Made by a program: the position numbers and the translations under genes
The notes under the pieces: model-generated
What the model saw: only the letters and a program-made list of their open reading frames with translations
What the model was told of the DNA's origin: nothing
Databases searched by the model: none
DNA from: Gemmatimonadota bacterium
GTDB taxonomy: Bacteria; Gemmatimonadota; Gemmatimonadetes; Palauibacterales; KS3-K002
Direction of reading: 5' to 3'
Assembly: GCA_020344015.1 (NCBI GenBank)
Contig: CP070812.1
Coordinates: forward strand, 1,086,725 to 1,145,170
DNA: 58,446 bases
Part shown: positions 34,392-43,063 of the stretch, one piece after another
How the letters are laid out: every line of letters starts with the position of its first letter
Numbering within the stretch: position 1 is the stretch's first letter

Positions 34392-36821
34392 TCAGTCCGG
34401 TCGCATCGCCTGCATCGGGTCGACGCGTGTGGCCCGCGCGGCGGGCATCCAGCTGGCGGCGAGCGCCGTGGTGACGAGGACGACGATCGCGCCACCGAAG
34501 GTCAACGGGTCCGTCGCGCTCACGCCGAACAGCATGCCGGACATGACACGTGTGATCGCGACCGCGCCCGCTAGCCCGAGGCCGATGCCGATGAGCACGC
34601 TGACGCCCGCTTCGCGCAATACCATGAGACGCACGTCGGCTGCTCGCGCGCCCAGCGCCATCCTTACGCCGAACTCGCGGGTGCGTTGTGTGACCGCGTA
34701 GGAGAGCACGCCGTAGATGCCCATGGCGGCGAGCGCCAGGGCGAGGGAAGCAAAGGTGGTGAGGAGTGTCGCGGCGAAACGTCGCTCGGCGACCGAGTCC
34801 TCGAAGGTCTGGCTCATAGTGGTGAACGAGTCCTGTGCGACGTTCGGGTCGAAATCGCGGACGGCGGCCCGGACCGCAGCGGCCACGTTCTCTGGGTCGG
34901 TGGCGGTTCGTACGGCGACGGCCATGAAGCGCCATGTGACCTGACGATGCGGCACGTAGACGACGCCGCGGATCTCGTCGCCGGCACCGAAATAGCGCAC
35001 GTTCTCCACGATGCCTACGATCTCGCGGTAGATGTTCTCGTCGCGCCACGACCGGACGCGCGCGCCTAGCGCATCACCCACCGAACCGAACATGTCCCGC
35101 GCGAACTCGCGGTTCACGATCATCACTGGGACCGAGCCTTCGTCATCGGTCTCGGTGAAGTCACGACCGGCGACCAGCGGCAGACCCATCGTCGCGAAGT
35201 ACCCGGGTTGCACCACGTCCCAGTTCGCCCGCACCTCCTCGCCGTCTGGTGGCTCGGGCCGCCCTTCCGGTAGGTGTGCCCGGAACAGGATGAACCCGCC
35301 GCCGCCCAGGGGCAGCGCCGACGTCACCGTCGCCGACTCGACGCCGGGGACCGCCTCCAGCCGCTCGCGCAGCCGCGCGTACGCATCGGCCACAGGACGC
35401 CCGCGCTCGTAGCGCGCCGGCGGCAGGGTCAGCTTGAAGGTGAGCATGTTCTCGACCTCGATGCCGGGGTCGACGTCGCGCAGGCCGGCGACGCTGCGCA
35501 GCATGAGTCCCGCACCGGCCAGCAGCACCACCGCAAGCGCCAGCTCGGCGGCGACCAACGCCCCCAGGGTGCGACGACCGCGCTGCCCGCGCGTGCTGCC
35601 GAATGCAGCGTCGGCCAGCGCCCGGGCTGGACCGAGACTCGTGGCGCGTAGCGCCGGCAGTAGGCCGAAGATGAGCGCCGAGGCCAGCGACACCAGCAGC
35701 GCGAAGGCCAGCACCATCGTGTTGAGGCCGACCCCATCGATGCGCGGCACATCGGCGGGCGCCAGCGCGACGAGTATGCGGATGCCGCCCACCGAGAGTA
35801 GTACGCCCAGTATGCCGCCGGCCAACGCCAGCACTACGCTCTCCGACAGCAGCTGCCGAATCAAACGGCCACGCCCGGCGCCCATCGCCGTGCGGATCGC
35901 CACCTCGCGACCGCGCCCCGTCGCCCGAGCCAGCAGCAGGTTTGCGAGGTTCACACAGCCGATGAGCAGAACGAACGCCACCGCGCCCAGCATGACCCAG
36001 AGGATCGTTCGCACCTCATCGCCGATCACCCGCTGGCTCAGCGGAACGAGGTCGGCGGAGATGCCCTCACGCAGCTGAGGCCATTCTCTCTCGATGCGGG
36101 CGGCGATGGTCTGCAGGTGGACGCGCGCCTCGTCGATCGTCTGGCCCGGGCGCAGCCGCCCAAGCGCTGCGAACATGTAGTTGTCCCGGTCACGCCAGTT
36201 CTCCAGTGCCCTCGGCGACTGCCGTAGCGGGACGAAGAGCGGAGTCTGCAAGACGTCCAGCTCGGCGGGCATGACACCGATCACGGTGACCGGCTCGCCG
36301 TTCAGGCGCACCGTCCGGCCGACCACCTCGCGGTCGCCACCGAACCGACTCTGCCACAGCCCGTACGAGAGGAGTGCAACCAGCGGTGCGCCGCGCCCGT
36401 GCTCTTCCGCCGCCGGCAGCCGGCCCAGCGTCGGAGCGACCCCTAGAGTGGCGAAGTAGTCTTCGCTGAACTGCGTCGCGCGGATGCGTTCAGGGTCACC
36501 CGACCCGTCGGCCAGGTCGACCGAGCCGGAGAAGGACACCGCGACGTGCTCGAAGACGCCCGCCTCGCGCCAGTCCTCGTAGTCGCCGTAGTTGACCGAG
36601 CCCCAGACCCGGCCCTGCGCCGGCCGGGTCGCCAGCGGCACGACGAGTCGCTCCGAGCCGGGAAACGGCCAGGGTCTGAGGAGCGTGCCCTCGATGACGC
36701 TGAAGACGGTGGTGGTCGCCGCCACGCCGACCCCGATTGTCAGCAGCGCGACAGCGGTGAAGCCGATACGTTTGTAGAGCAGACGCAGACCGTGTCGTAT
36801 GTCCAGGAGCAAGCCTATCAT
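34392..36821 (-). CDS. ADOP-type FtsX/MacB permease (copy 5)
   Basis: 809 residues beginning LLLDIRHGLRLLYKRIGFTAVALLTIGVG at ATG 36821, with GGAGAA 7 nt upstream. The first FtsX block is at about residues 275-400 (IGCVNLANLLLARATGRGRE), a central helix near 425 (AALVAAELALAVVLLAGAGLM) and the second block at about 690-800 (LSYAVTQRTREFGVRMALGA). The tail RATRVDPMQAMRPD is a variant of the shared ending. The periplasmic domains contain SYGLWQSRFGGDREVVGRTV and a DVVQPGYFATMGLPLVAGRDF element. It is transcribed divergently from the NlpC/P60 gene with a 180-bp intergenic region. No ATPase or PadR regulator adjoins it. Confidence 0.9.
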   Translation of the reverse strand: MIGLLLDIRHGLRLLYKRIGFTAVALLTIGVGVAATTTVFSVIEGTLLRPWPFPGSERLVVPLATRPAQGRVWGSVNYGDYEDWREAGVFEHVAVSFSGSVDLADGSGDPERIRATQFSEDYFATLGVAPTLGRLPAAEEHGRGAPLVALLSYGLWQSRFGGDREVVGRTVRLNGEPVTVIGVMPAELDVLQTPLFVPLRQSPRALENWRDRDNYMFAALGRLRPGQTIDEARVHLQTIAARIEREWPQLREGISADLVPLSQRVIGDEVRTILWVMLGAVAFVLLIGCVNLANLLLARATGRGREVAIRTAMGAGRGRLIRQLLSESVVLALAGGILGVLLSVGGIRILVALAPADVPRIDGVGLNTMVLAFALLVSLASALIFGLLPALRATSLGPARALADAAFGSTRGQRGRRTLGALVAAELALAVVLLAGAGLMLRSVAGLRDVDPGIEVENMLTFKLTLPPARYERGRPVADAYARLRERLEAVPGVESATVTSALPLGGGGFILFRAHLPEGRPEPPDGEEVRANWDVVQPGYFATMGLPLVAGRDFTETDDEGSVPVMIVNREFARDMFGSVGDALGARVRSWRDENIYREIVGIVENVRYFGAGDEIRGVVYVPHRQVTWRFMAVAVRTATDPENVAAAVRAAVRDFDPNVAQDSFTTMSQTFEDSVAERRFAATLLTTFASLALALAAMGIYGVLSYAVTQRTREFGVRMALGARAADVRLMVLREAGVSVLIGIGLGLAGAVAITRVMSGMLFGVSATDPLTFGGAIVVLVTTALAASWMPAARATRVDPMQAMRPD

Positions 36822-37001
36822 GCGAAGTTCTCCGTCGTGAGGGGCATGGCTCAGCCTCGCGGCGCTATGCTCTCTGAGTTCAGTCTGTTGGATGGCTCTA
36901 GGAAGGAAAATGGTTGGCAGGGCTGTGTGCCTGGAACCTTGCCCGACCTCCCGGGTTCCAGAAGGGCGTCACGGGACGTGCTATAAAGAAGAGGGGGGAT
37001 C

Positions 37002-38051
37002 GTGAGACAGCGAGGTAACGCTCGCCTGTTGCGCGTGTTGATTCTCTGCGTTGCGGCGTCCTGTGTACTTCATCCCGGCGCGGCTCGCGCCCAGCGAGCC
37101 CTCGACCTGCAGGCCGGTGTCTGGTCGGTCGACGATTCCGATTCCAATCCCACTCTCCTTTCGGCCGGCTATTGGCGCAACCTGATCGGCCCGCTCGCGT
37201 TTAACCTGAAGGGCTTCGCCGTGATCGCTGGCGGACCCGGCGGGTCGCTCTTCGGGCTCGAGCCGGAGCTCAGCTTGTTTCGAGGAGGGTCGCGTCGCCT
37301 GGTGCCCTACGGCGTCGGCGGCGTGGGCGTCGCTCTGCGCTCAGAGGGCTCGGAGTTCGTCGCGGTCTGGAACGCGGGGGTCGGCGTCGAGTGGAACCTA
37401 CAGCCGTGGTTCGGCCTGGCGGTCGAAGCGAGTAGCTTCGCCGAGGACGAAGCGTTCCGCGGGTTCTGGAACCTCAAAGACGAAGATCGTCGCGGCTGGG
37501 TCTTGAGCGCCCGTCTCTCGGTCCGCTGGGGCGCCGGTTCGGGTCGCGGCGGTTCCGGAACCGCGCCGCCCCCGTCCTCGCCGATACCCGCGACGCTTCC
37601 AGCGCCCGCTCCCTCGTCCGGAGAGCCGGCCGAGCCACTCGGCACGGATGGCTACGCCCTGGCCCAACAGATCGTCGCCACGGCGATCGGCGCCATGGGC
37701 GAGCCGTACCGCTGGGGCGGTACGAGCACGGGTGCGGGGTTCGACTGCTCGGGCCTCATCTGGTACGCGTACCGGAACCACGGCGTGAGCCTCCCGCGGG
37801 TCAGCCGTGACCAGGCACGCTCCGGTCGCCACGTCCCTCGCGACGTCACGATGCTCCAGCCGGGCGATATCCTCCTCTTCGCCGAACGCGGCGCGACGGT
37901 GAGCCACGTCGGTCTCTACGTCGGCGATGCCCGCTACATCCATTCCACCACGTCGGGAGGCGTGCGGATCAGCTCGCTGAGCCCTTACGACGACGCGTTC
38001 GACGACTGGTGGTTCGGGCGCTGGGTCGGTGCCCGGCGCGTGTTGAGGTGA
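37002..38051 (+). CDS. NlpC/P60 endopeptidase with N-terminal exported beta-domain
   Basis: 349 residues starting at GTG 37002, preceded by GAGGGGGG. A signal peptide is visible (LILCVAASCVLHPGAARAQ). Residues about 33-178 are alternating beta strands (VPYGVGGVGVALRS, WNAGVGVEWNLQPWFGLAVEASSF) that look like an outer-membrane beta-barrel or a barrel-like domain. A Pro/Ser linker (about 185-210) joins this to a C-terminal NlpC/P60 domain with the catalytic triad C249 (FDCSGL), H302 (VSHVGLY) and H314 (YIHST). NlpC/P60 enzymes cleave peptidoglycan stem peptides. The likely job is wall cleavage or remodelling at the outer membrane. Confidence 0.88.
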   Translation: MRQRGNARLLRVLILCVAASCVLHPGAARAQRALDLQAGVWSVDDSDSNPTLLSAGYWRNLIGPLAFNLKGFAVIAGGPGGSLFGLEPELSLFRGGSRRLVPYGVGGVGVALRSEGSEFVAVWNAGVGVEWNLQPWFGLAVEASSFAEDEAFRGFWNLKDEDRRGWVLSARLSVRWGAGSGRGGSGTAPPPSSPIPATLPAPAPSSGEPAEPLGTDGYALAQQIVATAIGAMGEPYRWGGTSTGAGFDCSGLIWYAYRNHGVSLPRVSRDQARSGRHVPRDVTMLQPGDILLFAERGATVSHVGLYVGDARYIHSTTSGGVRISSLSPYDDAFDDWWFGRWVGARRVLR

Positions 38052-38141
38052 CGGGCTCCCTCGCCTGAATAAGTGGTCTCCATCTTGCACCTTAGCTGGC
38101 GGCGATGTTCTCGGTGCATCTTCCGGCTGGAGAGGAACGAC

Positions 38142-38933
38142 ATGGATCGCGAGCGCAGAAAGACGTTGGCACTGCTCGGTGGAGGCTTGGCGGCGGGACT
38201 GATGGGCCCGTCAGTTGTGAACTGGGTGTCCAAAACCGACACGAAAGGAGCACCAAGTGCCCGGGGTTCGGGCGACAGGGCCATTCACGAGCCACTACCC
38301 TACGTGAAGCTCGACCCGGAACACGTGGGCGAGCTGGGCTACCGGTACTTTTACCAGGGTGACTGCATGTACGGGGTGTTCGGCGCGATCGTCGACGCAT
38401 TGGCCGAGGAGGTCGGTGAGCCTTTTGCCTCGTATCCGACGACGGTCACGCGCTACGGCGCCGCCGGCGTGATGGGGTGGGGCACTCTTTGTGGGTCCGC
38501 CAACGGCGCGGCCATGGCCATCTACCTGGTATCGAAAGACCCGGCCCCCGCCATCAACGAGGTCTTCGCCTTCTACGAGCGGGAGGCCCTGCCCAACTTC
38601 CTGCCGGTGGAGGCCAGGTTCCAGGTGCCGGGGTCGGTCGCCGGCTCCACCCTCTGCCATGTCTCCATCTCGAAGTGGTGCGATTTCTCTGGCTACGACG
38701 CGTACTCGGCCGAGCGCGCTGATCGTTGTGCTCAGGTCGCCGCCTCACTGGCGAAGCACACCGTTGAGGTCCTAAACGCTCAGCTCGATGGCAGCTTCAC
38801 TGCGATTCACCGGCCAGGCGCCGCCGAGCTTGTTTGCCTGGGCTGCCACGGCCGTGACAGCGCGCTTCAGAACATGCGCGGCATGATGTACTGCGCGACC
38901 TGCCACACCGACAAACTGGAGAGTCACCCGTAG
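38142..38933 (+). CDS. Split-Soret-like diheme cytochrome (C-GCAxxG-C-C type)
   Basis: 263 residues from ATG 38142, with GGAGAGGA upstream; an upstream ATG at 38073 is poorly supported. The N-terminus ERRKTLALLGGGLAAG is a Tat-type signal. A conserved-cysteine core follows: DCMYGVFGAIVDAL, then the GWGTLCGSANGAAMAIYL block resembling GCAxxG, then CHVSISKWC. The C-terminus carries two heme c motifs, CLGCH and CATCH. This combination resembles the split-Soret cytochrome family and its C-GCAxxG-C-C relatives. It presumably acts in periplasmic electron transfer, with partner unknown. The gene follows the NlpC/P60 gene by 90 bp but nothing suggests a joint function. Confidence 0.8.
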   Translation: MDRERRKTLALLGGGLAAGLMGPSVVNWVSKTDTKGAPSARGSGDRAIHEPLPYVKLDPEHVGELGYRYFYQGDCMYGVFGAIVDALAEEVGEPFASYPTTVTRYGAAGVMGWGTLCGSANGAAMAIYLVSKDPAPAINEVFAFYEREALPNFLPVEARFQVPGSVAGSTLCHVSISKWCDFSGYDAYSAERADRCAQVAASLAKHTVEVLNAQLDGSFTAIHRPGAAELVCLGCHGRDSALQNMRGMMYCATCHTDKLESHP

Positions 38934-38951
38934 GACTCGACCTGCAGCGCG

Positions 38952-41384
38952 CTACTCCGCTCTCAACGCGTACATCGGGTCGGTACGCGTCGCTCGAGCC
39001 GCCGGCAGGTAGCTCGCGATGAGCCCCACCACGATGAAGAGCGCCGCCGTGCCGCCCAAGGTCACTGGATCCGCCGGACTCAATCCGAACAGCAAGCTTC
39101 GAACGAGCTGCGCCGCGGCGAAGGCCAGCGGCAGGCCGATCGCCAATCCGATCGCCGTCAGTCGCGCGCCTTCCTTCATCACGAGCTTGTAGACGTCGCC
39201 GGCGTCCGCGCCGAGCGCGATGCGGATGCCAATCTCGCGGGTTCGGCGCGAGACCGCATACGAGAGGACGCCGAGCAAGCCGGCGGCGGCCAGCGCCAGC
39301 GCGACGCCGCCCAGCACGCCCGTCGTCCCGGCCGCCGCTCGGCTTGGCAAGAGTGACACGCCTATCACCTGCGTGTACGGCGCGTTCGTCTGAACCGGAA
39401 GGTCCGCGTCGAGGGCGAGGGCGAGCTCTCTCACCTGGCGGTCGATGCGCGGAGCGCCGGGTGGCGTGCGGACTACCAACGTCGCCAGCGACGAGTACGC
39501 CTGCGAGAAAGCCCTATAGATCATCGCGCGCCGACTCTCGCCGATGCTCTGGTACTTCCCGTCCGCGGCGATACCCACGACCTCGTACGTCAGGCGGCCG
39601 TCGCTGATCTGCTTCCCGAGTGCGCTTTCGCCGGGCCAGATCTGTCTGGCGGCGGTCTGGTTGATCACGACGACAGGCTGGGAGTCTTGGCGATCTCTCG
39701 CGTCGAAACCGCGACCGGCCACCATGGCTACCTTCAGCGTCTCGAAGTAAGCTGGCGAGACTGTGTTCACGTAGGCCGTGTGCAGCCCGTCGCCCATCAC
39801 CGGCTCACGTCCCGGGATCTCGAACCTTTGATAGATGCTTATGAACCCGAGAGGCAACACGGTCGTCAGGGCCGCCGACCGAACACCGGGCAGAGCTGTT
39901 GCACGCTCTTCCAGCTCGTCATAGAACGCTTTGATCTCGGGTTCGGAGTAGCGGTGCACCGACAGATCCACCGTCATGACGCGCACGTTCTGCGGGTCGA
40001 ATCCCAACTCCACCGAATCGGCGCGGGCCAGCGCGCGTAGGAACATACCGGCGCCGGCGAGCAGGATGACCGAACCCGCGACCTGCGCGATCACGAACGC
40101 GTTGCGCAGGCGCGTGCCGCCTCGAGACTCATCGCCGCGACTGCCCTTGAGGGCCGTCGTGATGTCCTGTCTCGTCAGCTGGAGTGCAGGGGCGAGGCCG
40201 AAGAGGATACCGGTTCCCAGTGCGAGCGTGAGCGCGAAGCCCAAAACGCGCAGGTCGGGTGTGAAGTCGACGATGATCGATGCCGGGACCGGCAAACGTA
40301 TCGCGGAGAGCGCGCCGGTCGCCCAGTATGTAATAAGTACGCCCGCACTGCCTCCCAGCACGAAGAGCAGCACGTTCTCGACCACGAGCTGTCGCACCAG
40401 CCGCGCGCGCCCGGCGCCGATCGCCAAACGCACCGCCATCTCCCGCGTTCGACCGGTCGCCCGCGCCAGGAACATGCTGGCCACGTTCACGCTGGCGATG
40501 AGGAGCACGATCCCCGAAACGACCAGCAAGAGCACCATGAACAGGGTAACGGCGACGCGGGCCTCCTCCATCATCGCCGAGTAGGGCACCACCTCTATCC
40601 TCGCACCCTTAAAGAAGTCCGGATCATCAGCCGCGAGGCGGTCCGTCGTCACCGACATGGCCGCCATCGCCTGTTCGGTAGAGCGGCCCGGCTCCAGTCG
40701 CGCGACGGCTGTGATGCCTGTGCTGTTTCGGTCGAGCCCCAGGCCGGTGAGCGGCTCACGCATGGTGATGGGGATCCAGAGGCCGAACTCCAGCGCCGCC
40801 ACATTTCCCTGGAACCCTTCCTCGGCGACGCCGATCACCGTGAAGGCGCGGCGGTTGATGTTTAGGGTCTTCCCGACGATCGATGAATCGGCGCCCAGCC
40901 GTTGCCTCCACAGCCGATGACCCAGCACGACCACCTGGCCGGCGCCCGGCACGTCGTCCTCCTCCGGCAGGAAGAAGCGACCCAGCGCCGGCCGCGTGCC
41001 CAGGATGTCGAAATACCCTGCGGAGGCCAACATCGCTGTGACCAGCTCGGGCTCGCCGCCCCCGCCTGTGGATAGGCTGGCGGAAAAAACCTCCAGCGCC
41101 GCGATGTCGGCCAGCCCGTTGGGGCCATCGCGGTATGCCTCGAACGCGTGGTACGAGAACGTCGCGAAGTGGGGACCCTCTTCGAACGACGCGAATATCG
41201 TCACCAGCGAGCCCGGATCGCGGACGCCGGGCGGTGTCCGGATGAGCAGAGAATTCGCTACGCTGAAGATCGTCGTCGTCGGCCCGACGCCCAGCGCGAT
41301 GGTCAACGCCGCGATCGCGGTGAAGCCGGGCGACCGGCGAAGTAGACGTAGGGCGTAACGGAAATCCTGGCTGAGACTGGCCAT
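38952..41384 (-). CDS. ADOP-type FtsX/MacB permease (copy 6)
   Basis: 810 residues beginning ASLSQDFRYALRLLRRSPGF. Helix 1 is at about 22-45, followed by LLIRTPPGVRDPGSLVTIFASF, the PPGVR motif shared only with copy 4. FtsX block 1 is at about 280-400 (SVNVASMFLARATGRTREMAV), the central helix near 430 (IAQVAGSVILLAGAGMFLRAL, again close to copy 4) and FtsX block 2 at about 690-800, tail RATRTDPMYALRAE. The C-terminus converges on the diheme cytochrome, 18 bp away, with no terminator visible between them. The start ATG 41384 has only a weak ribosome-binding site. Confidence 0.9.
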   Translation of the reverse strand: MASLSQDFRYALRLLRRSPGFTAIAALTIALGVGPTTTIFSVANSLLIRTPPGVRDPGSLVTIFASFEEGPHFATFSYHAFEAYRDGPNGLADIAALEVFSASLSTGGGGEPELVTAMLASAGYFDILGTRPALGRFFLPEEDDVPGAGQVVVLGHRLWRQRLGADSSIVGKTLNINRRAFTVIGVAEEGFQGNVAALEFGLWIPITMREPLTGLGLDRNSTGITAVARLEPGRSTEQAMAAMSVTTDRLAADDPDFFKGARIEVVPYSAMMEEARVAVTLFMVLLLVVSGIVLLIASVNVASMFLARATGRTREMAVRLAIGAGRARLVRQLVVENVLLFVLGGSAGVLITYWATGALSAIRLPVPASIIVDFTPDLRVLGFALTLALGTGILFGLAPALQLTRQDITTALKGSRGDESRGGTRLRNAFVIAQVAGSVILLAGAGMFLRALARADSVELGFDPQNVRVMTVDLSVHRYSEPEIKAFYDELEERATALPGVRSAALTTVLPLGFISIYQRFEIPGREPVMGDGLHTAYVNTVSPAYFETLKVAMVAGRGFDARDRQDSQPVVVINQTAARQIWPGESALGKQISDGRLTYEVVGIAADGKYQSIGESRRAMIYRAFSQAYSSLATLVVRTPPGAPRIDRQVRELALALDADLPVQTNAPYTQVIGVSLLPSRAAAGTTGVLGGVALALAAAGLLGVLSYAVSRRTREIGIRIALGADAGDVYKLVMKEGARLTAIGLAIGLPLAFAAAQLVRSLLFGLSPADPVTLGGTAALFIVVGLIASYLPAARATRTDPMYALRAE

Positions 41385-41554
41385 AGCGGAATCGCTCGTT
41401 CGGAAGTCCGAGGGGCTAGCCGGGTGGCCGCGGCCATCCTACGGGTCCTACGATAGGGGAGGATAGCGAGTTTCAGGCCTAGACATATCTGATACAAAAC
41501 GGTCAAGCAGCGTTTACACTTGCCGCCTAACTATCCTTCTTGGAGAGAATCTGC

Positions 41555-41749
41555 ATGAAGGAGACAGCGAGAATGAAGGATAGTAAGGACAGACTGAAGA
41601 ACCGCGTCGTCTGGGCGGGGGCGCTCCCCGTAGCGGTGCTCATCTACTGCGCCCTGGTGCTCAGCGCCGCCTTCCCCAAGCGCCGCAGAGACCCGGCAGC
41701 GGGGGGCCGAAACGATTGGGGTCTACCCCAGCCGGTCGACCTCTCCTAG
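41555..41749 (+). CDS. Small single-pass membrane protein (64 aa)
   Basis: ATG 41555 is preceded by GGAGAG at 7 nt; an earlier in-frame TTG (41540) is less likely. The sequence has a basic N-terminus (MKDSKDRLKNR), one hydrophobic helix VVWAGALPVAVLIYCALVLSAAF at about residues 18-40, then a basic Lys-Arg-Arg-Arg segment and a Gly/Pro tail. No family is recognised. It lies alone between a divergent permease and the serine hydrolase. The good ribosome-binding site makes it more likely real than not, but its function is unknown. Confidence 0.55.
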   Translation: MKETARMKDSKDRLKNRVVWAGALPVAVLIYCALVLSAAFPKRRRDPAAGGRNDWGLPQPVDLS

Positions 41750-41914
41750 TGGCCGACGCCAGCCTTACTCGGGCGGACGATCCGGCCGCCCGTGAGGCAC
41801 CGATCACCGCAAAGACCCTGGAGGCGATCGAAGCGAAGCGACTGTGGCGGCGACGGGTCGATGATGGCAGGTTGTGCCATGCCCGTTCACCCGTACCAGG
41901 GAGTGATACGCCCC

Positions 41915-43063
41915 ATGGTCAAGAAGATCCATCGCCGGCAGATCCGCACCGCGCTCGCCGCGCTGACGATCCTTTGCCTCCTGACCGCCGCGCCGGGGTG
42001 GGCGCAGTTTTCGCCGTTCCAAGCGGCGATCGCCGAGTTCGACGCCGCGGTCGCCGCAGGCGTCGCCGAGGACGCCGCCGGCTGCGTGTCGGTGGCCGTG
42101 TTCATCGCCGATGAGGTGATCTGGGCGAAGGGCTACGGCTGGGCCGACATCGAGAACACGGTCGCCTGCACCGCGGAGACGATCGGCCGCACCGGGTCGA
42201 TCTCCAAGTCGTTCACCGCCGTGCTGATGATGCAGTTGGTCGAGCGCGGCATATTCGAGCTCGACGACCCCGTGGTCGAGTACTTCCCCGAGATCGGGAA
42301 CCTGGCCGATCCCCCCGCCGACATGAAGCCCATCACCTTCCGGATGCTGGCGAGTCACACGGCGGGTCTCATCCGTGAGCCGGAGCTGAGGGGCGCGGCG
42401 TCCGGCTCGATCTATCGTTGGGAGGAGAAGGTCCTCGAGTCGATCCCGCACACCTCGTTCAAGACGCCGCCGGGGACCGAATACTCCTACTCGAACATCG
42501 GGTTTGGGATGCTGGGTCTGGCGAGCTCGCGGGCCGCCGGTGTGCCGTTCATGACGCTGGTGGAGGAGCAGATCTTCAAACCGCTCGGGATGACGAGCAG
42601 CACCTTCATCGTCAACACACCGGAGCTGGCGGCGCGCCTCTCCGTGGGCTATAGCCGCGACCGCGAGACCGGCGAAGTGAGCGCCGAGCGAGCGACGCGC
42701 GAGCATTTCGGCCGCGGCTACAAGGTCCCGAACGGCGGCATCTACTCCACGGTGAGCGACCTGGCGAAATTCGCCGCCGCGATGATGGGCGCGTCGTCGG
42801 TACAAATCCTGTCGGCGGCGAGCCGGGGCGAAGTCCTCAGGCCGCAGGCGCCGGCCGAGGGCTACGGGCTCGGTTTCTCAATCGCGGAAAGGGACGGGGT
42901 GACAATCGTCGGGCACGGTGGCTCGGTCGCCGGCTACAACGCCGACCTCCGGTTCGATCTCGACTCGCAGATCGGGATCGCCGTACTGCGAACCACGAGC
43001 TACAGACCGCCGACAGGCGATCTGATGCGGCGACTGATCGCGGCGCGTACGGCGGCGCGCTGA
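41915..43063 (+). CDS. Exported serine beta-lactamase-like hydrolase
   Basis: 382 residues from ATG 41915, with AGGGAG upstream; earlier in-frame ATGs have no ribosome-binding site. A signal peptide (TALAALTILCLLTAAPGWA-Q) directs export. The class C-like catalytic motifs are present: S95-I-S-K98 (SxxK), Y192-S-N194 (YxN) and VGHGGSVAGY (HGG near the C-terminus). The family covers class C beta-lactamases, D-Ala-D-Ala carboxypeptidases and esterases, and the sequence cannot separate them. Its TGA stop overlaps the next gene ATG by one base (TGATG), so the two are cotranslated. The stop-start overlap suggests the hydrolase and the DUF5916 protein work together. Confidence 0.88.
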   Translation: MVKKIHRRQIRTALAALTILCLLTAAPGWAQFSPFQAAIAEFDAAVAAGVAEDAAGCVSVAVFIADEVIWAKGYGWADIENTVACTAETIGRTGSISKSFTAVLMMQLVERGIFELDDPVVEYFPEIGNLADPPADMKPITFRMLASHTAGLIREPELRGAASGSIYRWEEKVLESIPHTSFKTPPGTEYSYSNIGFGMLGLASSRAAGVPFMTLVEEQIFKPLGMTSSTFIVNTPELAARLSVGYSRDRETGEVSAERATREHFGRGYKVPNGGIYSTVSDLAKFAAAMMGASSVQILSAASRGEVLRPQAPAEGYGLGFSIAERDGVTIVGHGGSVAGYNADLRFDLDSQIGIAVLRTTSYRPPTGDLMRRLIAARTAAR

